Shown here: positions 29,401 through 34,008 of the stretch, in pieces
How the letters are laid out: the number at the start of each line of letters is the position of its first letter
Numbering within the stretch: position 1 is the stretch's first letter
Source of the DNA: Candidatus Raymondbacteria bacterium RIFOXYA2_FULL_49_16
GTDB lineage: Bacteria; Fibrobacterota; OXYB2-FULL-49-7; XYB2-FULL-49-35
Direction: 5' to 3'
Assembly: GCA_001789205.1 (NCBI GenBank)
Contig: MFYT01000055.1
Location: 1 to 45,950, forward strand
Length of the DNA: 45,950 bases
Program-made: the position numbers and the translations under genes
Notes under the pieces: generated by a model
The model's input: only the letters and a program-made list of their open reading frames with translations
Databases searched by the model: none
What the model was told of the DNA's origin: nothing

Positions 29401-30429
29401 TGTTGAAAGCCGTACCGTATCAGCACCCGAGACAACAATGGAAGGATGCGTGGCACCGTTCTTAGGAGTAAAAACCTGCGTCCCAGAACCGCCAATGAAT
29501 TCCAGCGTGCCAGTACCTTGCGTAAGCGTGGTGATTGACCCGAGGTTGACCGAAGTACCCGATGTCCGCAGTGTACTGGAATTGAAATTCAGGTTGCCTG
29601 AGCCGGAGATATTCTGAACAGTGTGTGTACGGCCCGTGCTCAGATTCAATGTACCGGATGAAATAGTAACATCAGTTGCTATCAGGTCGTAGGTAGAAAT
29701 TGTCAATGAACGCGTAGCACCCATTTCAAGCACAATATCGGGAAACGTCACTGAAGCCCGGGGATAAAAAGTCTGGTTGCCCGCTGTGTCCTGGAAGCAA
29801 AGCGCGCCAGAGCCGGCCGTAACGGGCAGATTGGTAAATGTGGCATTTCCAGCAGTCACAATAAGCGTTGAGATATTGAACGAAAGATTCCCAGTCACCG
29901 AACCAGTGACGGATTGCACTTTGTGCGTCAACCCGCTCCCCAAGTCAAACGTACCAGTGGTGACAGTCAGGGCGTTGCTGAGGTACATAGGATTATCTGA
30001 AATAGTCGTACCGCCAGCGCCATACTGTGTGACCCGGTAAAGCCCCTCGCCCGCGTTTGGAATAAATGTTTGCGCCGCAGTACCGGTAAACCGGAGCGTA
30101 CCTGTATTGCCGGCAATTGTCCCGCCAGTCCTTAGGTCAACATCACCGGTGACAGAAAGCGTACGGGCTGCGAATTTAAAAGCGCCAGTATAATCTGATG
30201 TAAAGGTCAGCTTGCCGACTGACGCTGGCGCCACGTTCAGACTGCATTCTTTGGCCGAAGAATCGAAGCGTATGGTATCGCCCGCAACAGGCGCGACCCC
30301 GCCAACCCAGTTGCTTGTATTGTTGTAAAAGTTGTCACTCCCGCCGCCGCTCCATCGCTTGGTGGTTGCAAACAAGGGAACCACGGCAAAGATCATAATT
30401 CCTACGACAATGTGACGATAATTGGCCAT
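20497..30429 (-). CDS. Giant modular secreted protein (3310 residues)
   Basis: A predicted surface or extracellular protein with a signal peptide (MANYRHIVVGIMIFAVVPLF). Residues 24-2596 hold five tandem modules, each opening with a K-x-W-D/S-G-G...W...NW...P..DTI.F block and continuing with 90-residue sub-repeats rich in G, T, S and N (for example TLTPGTGTL, QNGSGGTTIS, DLGTGLTHTV), which suggest a long beta-helix. Residues 2597-2960 contain a DUF-like and a CBM9/DOMON-like domain (FYVTWDNDNYYFVWNGRD). Residues about 2960-3310 form a PQQ-like propeller. No type IX sorting domain is seen at its end, unlike the next two proteins. An upstream in-frame extension of 34 codons was rejected: the ATG at 30429 has AAGGAGG five bases away. 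Possible adhesin or shell component. Confidence 0.85.
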   Translation of the reverse strand: MANYRHIVVGIMIFAVVPLFATTKRWSGGGSDNFYNNTSNWVGGVAPVAGDTIRFDSSAKECSLNVAPASVGKLTFTSDYTGAFKFAARTLSVTGDVDLRTGGTIAGNTGTLRFTGTAAQTFIPNAGEGLYRVTQYGAGGTTISDNPMYLSNALTVTTGTFDLGSGLTHKVQSVTGSVTGNLSFNISTLIVTAGNATFTNLPVTAGSGALCFQDTAGNQTFYPRASVTFPDIVLEMGATRSLTISTYDLIATDVTISSGTLNLSTGRTHTVQNISGSGNLNFNSSTLRTSGTSVNLGSITTLTQGTGTLEFIGGSGTQVFTPKNGATHPSIVVSGADTVRLSTFALITNGYTQTNGILDLNGKNITTVNSGDFSITNGTSGTLANVGGRKITVAGDANFLGQDISYLNFDPATRCTLAVTGALNAKYTTLKNNVASVQTGLARTCADSGGNINWSFIITKEWDGDAGDNYWGTAANWTDDELPGPDDTISFGGNYTGNCSLNVDATVKEVLFTSAYGGPYTGIFVFKTGNTLTVTGNGDFRSGGTFESQGGTLAFTGSSAQTFYPGTGTFPAIVQNGTGGTTISSSNLTAGTLTITSGTFALGIGLTHTVSTVSGAGNLDFGSSILQVTGATADFSSMGTLTEGTGILTFTGTSAQTFTPKNSATLYRIVQNGSGGTAVLTNEFTLSNALTITSGSFDLGTGLAHSVASIAGAVTGTLVFNTSALEVSNGNADFRNLPVTPGTGKLVFTRTGANQTFYPRSGATFPEIEVKMGSIRIVTLSTNALASAGNLTVTSGTINLGTGLAHSVVSVSGAGNLNFNTSTLQVSGTTINFGSIGTLTAGTGTLQFTGASGDQTFTPRPTGIIHPAISHTGASTLKLYTNPLVANSFSQSAGSFDLNGLNVTTVNGGNFTITNGDTASIRDVGGRTITVAGATSIDGQSGNLVNLKGSSAWAIASTGSIVANYVTLKNCTASVAAGTARNSNDSTGNVNWNFMAGKVWDGEGGDNVWSNALNWRNDILPGINDTVTFDDSYTGNCTLNTSATVKSMLFTSGYTGIFVFTAGETLTVTEDADFRLGGAIVTAGGALKFTGASAQTFTPKSGSTFPAIIQDGAGGTTISGYSLLSGELTITSGTLNMGSGFTHTVTNISGAGDINLGASTLQASGATVNFGSMGTLTPGTATLILNGTSPQTLTPKSGGSFYRITQNGSGGTTVSTNALTVTNAFTVSSGVFNLGAGLTHSAYSVVGAVAGTLSFNTSTLQVTDGNGDFRNLPVSAGTGLLKFTRTAGNQTFYPRLGATFPAIDIAMAVTRTTTIATNALVAPTITLTSGTLNLGAGLTHAIGGISGAGNIDFNTGTLQISGTLANFGSVTTLTPGTGTLKFIGGSGAQVFVPKAGGTHPAIVLSGSDTLRLSTNNCSASSFSQTAGTFDPNGLDFATVNSGNYTITNGTATSFADLAGCSLTVAGAASLNGQEGNLLNLKGSSLWWISVTGALIANYAQIKNSNASGGSQGVAYNSADSMGNTNWGFSIPKEWDGGGGDGKWNTAANWTNDELPATDDTVIFNGTSVSNCTLNTTASVAGILFNTSYTGVFVFYGTDTLKVAGNADFTTGGTIQMLGGALEFTGSSPQIFTTKSGATYPDVIQNGSGGTTINGYSLSAQQLNIKSGSFALGTGFTHTIIEFYGSGDINFGSSILQATGATINFGSMGTITSGTGTLIFTGTSSQTFTPKSGGSFYKVTQNGSGGTTVSTNGLTLTNALTVTSGAFNLGTGLTHTIGAGISGAVAGNLSFGSSTLDISAGNGDFRNLPVTAGTGRLAFSNGEANQVCYPRLGAAFPEIEIKMGATRTTTITTNALNTSNIILTSGTLNLGTGFTHTATNVSATSGNLNFNTSTLQVTGASINFSSIGTLTPSTGTLQFDGGSGAQVFTPKSGGTHPAILLSGSDTLRLATNALSANGYSQTAGTLDLNGVNIAIVNSGNFAVSDGTSASFANFAGRKITVAGDANFLGQSLNYIDLKTATNCTLAVTGALNAKYTALKNNVAVGPTGIARSCADSTGNINWSFIQTKEWDGGGADNKWGTAANWTDDALPSATDTISFGGSYVGNCTLNIDATVKAVIFTSAYTGTFVFSSGNTLTITGLGDFRSGGAFTASGGTLAFTGTTAQTFYPGTGTFPAIQQNGSGGTTISTNNLSAGILTITSGSLGLGAGLIHTVTNVLGSGDLDFGSSTLQVSGTTVNLGSFNSVTEGTGTLIFTGSSPQTFTPKSSATMYRITQNGSGGTTVSTNAFILSNAFTITSGTFDLGTGLTHSVVSLSGAVAGNLSFNTSTLQVTDGNADFRNLPVTAGSGTLKFTRIAGNQTFYPRSGATFPAIDISMDAARTTTISTNALIASTLTINSGTCNLGTGFTHTVTGVSGSGNLNFSSSILQVSGTSIDLNSLGTLTPATGTLRFTGTSGTQVFVPRSGQTHPAISHTGSQTLQLSTNSLIANSFSQTAGTLDLNGRNIATVSGGNFSITSGTGSSLANLENRKITIAGNGVFNGQISNYLNLLSTQPCTLNVTGTLNAQYAMIKNSKAIGTAGNAIYSDDSTGNTGWNFQTELDSLMVKTADIMPIYTLAEYATDVPGLRIIIRHPNPSGLTKSIIKLLVSTTPLSDPSAVIDRKALRRKGEASDLYTSGTIETANPMVFDLSASPVYLRPGLSDTLDVRFDIVGSPSSSIKLTLSSEQSVIARDSAANDSVRIAGDGVVFPLASSTGTIDATTNTPSAKTLTANLTEWSATDERLDTRGSEEFYVTWDNDNYYFVWNGRDLSTAGDLFIYMSTTTSGTDTTYNYGSFGRHVLSSGFSGADYLFYYHSGIDYGLLDAAADYSPLTFNGTITLSGNVTEIRVPFSDLGDCDTVRIIPFIQQKTSAEVLSSVPSDYFSIYQRNPTGPAPQTFISWMKVNRTAIGVTPVANAVFDSTSKTKPKWTYNLGEGNYASSISIGDSVMYVAVGGVNPGIVCLDYQGNYRWDYSTASVPSAIAYYFDWNTPSPCYALLVYCVGSDFYAGHDYLSTYTPFYAAQPLGAVGGQPSLSYPPDGTNYDRYAYVPLSNGDVKKIDTQTGGTTWTRSMNASYKSTIATQSTHIYIGCSDGDVHRYDISGGALTSVNTGSDSVNTKVTWGTTLKHLYIAPKNITLFAYDSVLTSTPAWSRNLGAVQEASPYWSSGTRNLYCPTGSQVKNVRDDTTSSSVLWTYTTAGAVTTNPVTAGSAVYFSSADKKHYAVNATTGANANGFPTAVFNGSNASRVAADAFWNNVYFSGDSTVYCYPEQ
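22642..24231 (-). repeat. Module 5 of the giant protein
   Basis: This 1590-base (530-codon) block begins KEWDGGGADNKWG and is the last of five in-frame tandem modules. It ends at the WNFQ before the unrelated C-terminal region. Confidence 0.8.
24232..25836 (-). repeat. Module 4 of the giant protein
   Basis: This 1605-base (535-codon) block begins KEWDGGGGDGKWN. It has the same order of sub-repeats as the neighbouring modules but differs from them at many codon positions, so the duplication is old. Confidence 0.8.
25837..27438 (-). repeat. Module 3 of the giant protein
   Basis: This 1602-base (534-codon) block begins KVWDGEGGDNVWS. It matches modules 2, 4 and 5 in length to within four or five codons. 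Confidence 0.8.
27439..29052 (-). repeat. Module 2 of the giant protein
   Basis: This 1614-base (538-codon) block begins KEWDGDAGDNYWG and is the first full-length module. Confidence 0.8.
29053..30360 (-). repeat. Module 1 of the giant protein (short)
   Basis: This 1308-base (436-codon) block follows the signal peptide and begins KRWSGGGSDNFYN. It lacks about 100 codons, roughly one sub-repeat, compared with the other four and has the most divergent opening block. Confidence 0.75.
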
Positions 30430-30434
30430 AACAG

Positions 30435-30441
30435 CCTCCTT
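30435..30441 (-). promoter_or_regulatory. Ribosome site that fixes the start of the giant protein
   Basis: AAGGAGG on the minus strand, five bases from the ATG at 30429. This site and the signal peptide after it decide the start over the in-frame ATG at 30531, which lies within the small peptide gene region. Confidence 0.8.
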
Positions 30442-30466
30442 CCGGCAGTCTGCAATCAACCAGCGA

Positions 30467-30610
30467 TCAGTAATTGTTGATACTTTCGCCACCGCAACCT
30501 CCGTCCCACCCCACAGCGGTTTCCGGATCACGGTTTAAGCACTGGGCGCAACCTAATGCTTGCGTCTCGTAAATAAGATCTGACTCAACGGCCGGTTTCA
30601 GGTATTTCAT
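30467..30610 (-). CDS. Candidate RiPP precursor peptide, 47 residues
   Basis: This small ORF lies between the S26-like peptidase and the giant protein. The N-terminus MKYLKPAVESD contains YLKPAV, which fits the YxxPx(L/V) motif bound by PqqD-type recognition domains in lasso and related leaders. The C-terminal part is rich in Cys and Gly: GCAQC, then GWDGGCGGESINNY, with three Cys in all. It would be a substrate for the upstream radical SAM/SPASM enzyme guided by the PqqD-like protein. A start at 30658 adds 16 residues, overlaps the peptidase 3' end and has AGGGGA ahead; the start at 30610 lacks a clear site but best fits leader structure. The role is inferred from context and motif. Confidence 0.6.
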   Translation of the reverse strand: MKYLKPAVESDLIYETQALGCAQCLNRDPETAVGWDGGCGGESINNY

Positions 30611-30635
30611 TTTGGGCACGTTCAGGTATTTATTT

Positions 30636-31013
30636 CTATTTTTTGATGAGCCTCGCATACATTTCCCCTGTTTTTTTAAGTAGCCGTTTGAAAAAACCCG
30701 GATTTTTTATCTTGCGCACGCGGCCAAAAACAGCCTCTGGCGCAATTTCGTGTGGAAGTGCATCTATATTGTCTCCGTTCAAGCGCAACAACGTCCCGTT
30801 ATTCCCAAGCAGACGGTGCACTAAAAGCTGAGTGCCTATAAAATAAGCCACGATTTCACCAGGTCTGAGAGCGGCCGGGTCGGCCACAGGTTCAAGCGTT
30901 ACCTCGGCATTGTCCCTGATGACCGGGGACATGCAATATCCGCCTACCCGGACTGAGCAGGCTTGGTGTATTTTCATTTGCTCTGTTAAAAGTTCTTTCT
31001 GGTATTCACGCAT
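30636..31013 (-). CDS. Small S24/S26-like peptidase with Cys in place of Ser
   Basis: A 125-residue protein resembling the catalytic core of Sec11/SipW-type signal peptidases. The normal GxSMxP motif reads GYCMSP, with Cys27 (codon TGC at 30933-30935) where the Ser nucleophile should be. The His of the Ser/His dyad is kept in LLVHRL (His66), and the NGDNIDALPHE and VFGRVRKI blocks follow as in that family. No membrane segment is seen, so it may act in the cytoplasm, perhaps on the leader of the adjacent peptide. The ATG at 31013 overlaps the radical SAM stop by eight bases; an in-frame start 25 codons earlier lies within that gene. Activity is uncertain. Confidence 0.75.
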   Translation of the reverse strand: MREYQKELLTEQMKIHQACSVRVGGYCMSPVIRDNAEVTLEPVADPAALRPGEIVAYFIGTQLLVHRLLGNNGTLLRLNGDNIDALPHEIAPEAVFGRVRKIKNPGFFKRLLKKTGEMYARLIKK

Positions 31014-32067
31014 AGGTTGCCTCTGTATCCACAGGAGACTGAAGCCGCTGTGAAACACGGCCGCCGGTACGCTTGCGCGCCTGGGCAATGGACCGGGAAA
31101 TGGCCGCGCAACCTAAAAGATCGCCAGTCTCGTTAAACGACATGGCTGAACAGCGCGGACAGTACTTTTTAAGGTCGCAATCGCCGCAAAACACAAGATC
31201 ACGGACACGATAGGAACGCAGCTTCTCGAAAACAGGACTTTTTCTCCAGATGTGCCCGATTGGGGCTATGCGAATATTTCCTGCTTCAAGCTTCAAAGGA
31301 ACACAGGGAAATACCCTTCCCGTGCTTCCAATGGCGACAATATTCACTCCAGCGCCGCAGAGCCTGTTCCCCGGCATCTCAAGATACGACCTTTCGGGCT
31401 GGTGTACGCCCGGACGCGCAAAACGAGGTTCGGAAAAAACCTTGGCCAGGGAATTATGTCCAGGCCGTTGGCCTATTGGAGCGGCATTTCCGTCCCTACA
31501 GGGAAAAATAAATGGATCAAATGTCCATTCCAGGTCAAGGTCCTCAGCGACCTTGATGAGACTATCGTAGTCGCATTTGTTGGCGCGCATGAGATTGCCC
31601 TTCATTTTTACCCTGATACAGTGTTCCTTAAGCAACGCGATTGCGGCCATGGCCTTGGCAAAAGACCCTTTGACACCCGTAATGGAATCGTGTACCTGCG
31701 CGTTTGATCCATGGATACTCACTTCAACGCCTAACGGCGCAATATCGTATAAAGCGCGCGCATGTTCTCCTGATATCAAGGTAGCATTCGTGAAGACCAC
31801 CACGGCAAATCCCTTTTTCCGTGCGTCAGAAAGAATTTCCATGATATCAGGCCGCATAAAAGGTTCTCCGCCGGTAACCACAAGAATGAGCGTTCCCAAC
31901 CGCGCAAGTTCATCGAGCAGGACATTGATCTCTTTCCGCGTCAGTTCATCACGGGGCTTTGGCAATGTCTTTTCCCGGTAACAATGAATGCACCGCACAT
32001 TGCAGGCCATGGTGACTTCCAGATAGGCGATGACCGGCGTGCGCTTTTCCAGAAAATAGGCAATCAT
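31006..32067 (-). CDS. Radical SAM/SPASM peptide-modifying enzyme
   Basis: A 353-residue enzyme. The radical SAM cluster motif CNVRCIHC has Cys22, Cys26 and Cys29, followed by the SAM-binding GGEP at 66-69. The C-terminal SPASM region holds seven Cys: 237, 255, 294, 297, 303, 306 and 320 (CGDC...YCPRC), enough for two extra iron-sulfur clusters. SPASM enzymes install thioether, C-C or epimer links on ribosomal peptides. It follows the PqqD-like gene by five bases and overlaps the peptidase gene. The 47-residue Cys-rich peptide downstream is the obvious candidate substrate. Weak ribosome site, so translational coupling is likely. Confidence 0.92.
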   Translation of the reverse strand: MIAYFLEKRTPVIAYLEVTMACNVRCIHCYREKTLPKPRDELTRKEINVLLDELARLGTLILVVTGGEPFMRPDIMEILSDARKKGFAVVVFTNATLISGEHARALYDIAPLGVEVSIHGSNAQVHDSITGVKGSFAKAMAAIALLKEHCIRVKMKGNLMRANKCDYDSLIKVAEDLDLEWTFDPFIFPCRDGNAAPIGQRPGHNSLAKVFSEPRFARPGVHQPERSYLEMPGNRLCGAGVNIVAIGSTGRVFPCVPLKLEAGNIRIAPIGHIWRKSPVFEKLRSYRVRDLVFCGDCDLKKYCPRCSAMSFNETGDLLGCAAISRSIAQARKRTGGRVSQRLQSPVDTEATYA

Positions 32068-32072
32068 ATGTT

Positions 32073-32348
32073 TTAGGCCGCTATTTTAACCAGTATCTTC
32101 TTTTTGACCATCTCTTTTAAGAAAACCATAAGGTCAGTCTGGATTGTCTTCACCGGAGCTTCGAAGGCTTGGTGCATTTTATTCACCAACTCGTCTTTGC
32201 CGATTCCCCTGTTTCCCGCAGCCTCCCAAATGAAGGTGGCAGTCTGGTTAAGCTTGTGGATCCGTCTGTCATCAGGCGTAATCACCAGAGCTTCGTCCTT
32301 GTATTTCCGTGAAGCGCTTCTTGGATTCTGCTTTATCAGCTCTTTCAC
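32073..32348 (-). CDS. PqqD-like peptide recognition protein
   Basis: A 91-residue stand-alone PqqD-family protein, the RiPP recognition element that binds leader peptides and hands them to a radical SAM enzyme. The typical pattern is seen: ...IHKLNQTATFIWEAA near residues 30-44, then helices through KDELVNKMHQAF and IQTDLMVFLKEMVKKKIL. Its ATG overlaps the kinase stop by ATGA and its stop is five bases before the radical SAM start. The YxxPxV motif of the small peptide at 30467-30610 is the sort of sequence it would bind. Confidence 0.9.
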   Translation of the reverse strand: MKELIKQNPRSASRKYKDEALVITPDDRRIHKLNQTATFIWEAAGNRGIGKDELVNKMHQAFEAPVKTIQTDLMVFLKEMVKKKILVKIAA

Positions 32349-33136
32349 GCGATTTTCCTCCAGATGTTGTCGGTCTTCCTGAATTCAATCTCTTTTGTCG
32401 GGACCATAGCCACCAGATCAGAGGCGGCATTCAACAGTCGCTGGTTGGTCCCGCTGTTATTTTCAAAGTTCATTATTGATTGAAGCAAACTTGAGGCCAA
32501 GGCAATGGGCTTTGCCTCAACAACTCCGAAACGATTGCTTTTTACTAAACGGAGCACTGAAATAAGCTTTTTTCCCATATTTCGCCTGGGACCATTGCAG
32601 TGCCCCCAGAAAGGCGTACCAAATAAATAGTATTGGCCTTTGATTTTCCTGATAGCTGCCAATTCGTCCGTAAGGACAGTTTTGTCGACCCTTTCAGCCA
32701 TTTTTGACACAGTTGTCTTGCCTGCCTCAGAAGGGCCATAAAAAAGATAGGCGCCTTTATCATCAGCAATTGCAGCTCCATGCACCAGCAGACCATTAAA
32801 AATCGGAAGTACCTGTGAATATAGCAAACGGAGCGCCTGATCAAAAATCTTCAGGTCTCCGTTAAAATTAATCAACGCTTTCAAAGGAGCAAAACAGATC
32901 TTCAGGTCAAAACCGCGGCTGCTTAGGAAAACATTCTTTCCATGGCGTCTAAGGCATATCCCTGAAGGTCGATTTAAAAATTGACAACGGCTTTTCGAAT
33001 TAATACAAAAATCTAATACTGCTTTTTTTCTGGAAAAAAAGTCTTTATACTGGCTGAACAGTTTTTCACCAAGTGTTTTATTGTCACAAATTATTGAAAT
33101 TACGACAGAGGCGATTTCTATATTTTGTTTTATCAT
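32345..33136 (-). CDS. HPr kinase/phosphorylase-like protein
   Basis: A 263-residue protein related to the C-terminal kinase domain of HprK. The phosphate-binding loop GPSEAGKT is at residues 134-141, preceded by the LLVHGAAI strand, and VLTDELAAI and GTPFWGH follow as in HprK. Homologues of this type occur in lasso peptide and radical SAM gene clusters, where a kinase of this fold can phosphorylate a Ser of the peptide. It is the first gene of the cassette; its start lies in very AT-rich DNA and no Shine-Dalgarno is visible. The coding sequence looks more AT-rich than its neighbours, hinting at transfer. Substrate unproven. Confidence 0.82.
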   Translation of the reverse strand: MIKQNIEIASVVISIICDNKTLGEKLFSQYKDFFSRKKAVLDFCINSKSRCQFLNRPSGICLRRHGKNVFLSSRGFDLKICFAPLKALINFNGDLKIFDQALRLLYSQVLPIFNGLLVHGAAIADDKGAYLFYGPSEAGKTTVSKMAERVDKTVLTDELAAIRKIKGQYYLFGTPFWGHCNGPRRNMGKKLISVLRLVKSNRFGVVEAKPIALASSLLQSIMNFENNSGTNQRLLNAASDLVAMVPTKEIEFRKTDNIWRKIA

Positions 33137-33303
33137 AACATATTAGATCGTTTCTATCTACATCAAGATGTGTAATAAAAATATACTAAGTTTATATATA
33201 TTTATATATTATTGTAAGTGTTATACCTCTAAATTTATATTATTTAATTAGAGAAAGCAATGATATATATCACATTTGAGGTAAAATCAGCAGTATGGAA
33301 AAA
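33137..33303. promoter_or_regulatory. AT-rich intergenic island ahead of the cassette
   Basis: This stretch is markedly richer in A and T than the coding sequence around it, with long runs of alternating T and A, and separates the HPr-kinase-like gene from the ATPase. It is the only sizeable gap upstream of the cassette, so the cassette promoter must lie here or read through from further up. Several TATAWT-like boxes are possible on the minus strand, and none stands out. A small dyad TACATC-AA-GATGTG is near the kinase end. Confidence 0.35.
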
Positions 33304-34008
33304 CTATTCAGCCATGAGCAGTGAAACCGGGTCAATGACAAGGTGCGTTTCACGGACCGTATTGTCCCCATGGTCTTTTAAGTGTACAAGCCTGATAATA
33401 CCGCCCTGGGGCAGCAGGAAAATTCCCGCATCAAAAACATCCTTGTAGGGTTCGAGCGCGCCCTTCATGTCGTCCAGAAGATGCCTGCTGTCGTCTAATT
33501 TATTTACCGTTAGCGAAAACCATATGGCAAGCCCGTGTTTCCTGGCAAAAGCCTTGTATTTCGCGTAATCTTCGATAGAAATGCTTTCAAGGGCCAGTCC
33601 GTCAATAAGCAACACGCTTGCCTTGAATCCGCCATTGGTAATAATATTTGCAAGCGAGGTGAGTTCGGACGCAGGATGGCCGGATTTGTGCGGCGCCGAC
33701 ACAATGACACGTTCACGGAGCATCTCCTCATGAACAACAGCGGCGTCTTCGAGCCCGCGCTTTTCCTTGATTTTACTGAAAATGTCCTCGTACCAGGCAA
33801 ACACCTTTTCGGGCGTATCAGTGAATGAAAGGTGGATGACGCCATTGCCCCTGAATATATGATAAAGCCCGATCTGGACCAAAAGGGCTGTCTTTCCCAC
33901 GCCATGGCGCGATGCGAAAAACCCGAGCTCTCCCATCTCTAAGCCGCCATGGGTGCACTCCTCAAAGCTTTTAAACGGACCCTTGTCGGTAAGTTCATGC
34001 TTCTTCAT
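33304..34008 (-). CDS. RecA/KaiC-like ATPase of unknown role
   Basis: A 234-residue P-loop ATPase. Walker A is [12 protein letters not shown] near residue 33; the strand [11 protein letters not shown] near 130 is a likely Walker B. Overall the fold resembles the RecA/DnaB/KaiC class and not a helicase or transporter. Its ATG overlaps the EF-G stop by ATGA, so the two genes are translationally coupled, with EF-G first. No DNA-binding domain is visible. It may act in signalling or as an accessory ATPase, but the function is not recognised. Confidence 0.7.
   Translation of the reverse strand: MKKHELTDKGPFKSFEECTHGGLEMGELGFFASRHGVGKTALLVQIGLYHIFRGNGVIHLSFTDTPEKVFAWYEDIFSKIKEKRGLEDAAVVHEEMLRERVIVSAPHKSGHPASELTSLANIITNGGFKASVLLIDGLALESISIEDYAKYKAFARKHGLAIWFSLTVNKLDDSRHLLDDMKGALEPYKDVFDAGIFLLPQGGIIRLVHLKDHGDNTVRETHLVIDPVSLLMAE

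Noticed and set aside
23375-29617. Several open plus-strand frames of 60-140 codons across the giant gene
   Set aside because: They are antisense to conserved repeats of a coding gene, recur at the same place in each module, and have no ribosome sites or family motifs. They reflect codon bias of the minus-strand gene.
20497-30429. Regularly spaced repeats that might suggest a CRISPR array
   Set aside because: The periods are about 1.6 kb and 270 bases, all within one open frame, with synonymous divergence. They are protein repeats; no short identical direct repeats with unique spacers are present.
30430-30531. A 34-codon N-terminal extension of the giant protein
   Set aside because: It covers the end of the small peptide gene in another frame, has no signal peptide and lacks a ribosome site, while the ATG at 30429 has all of these.
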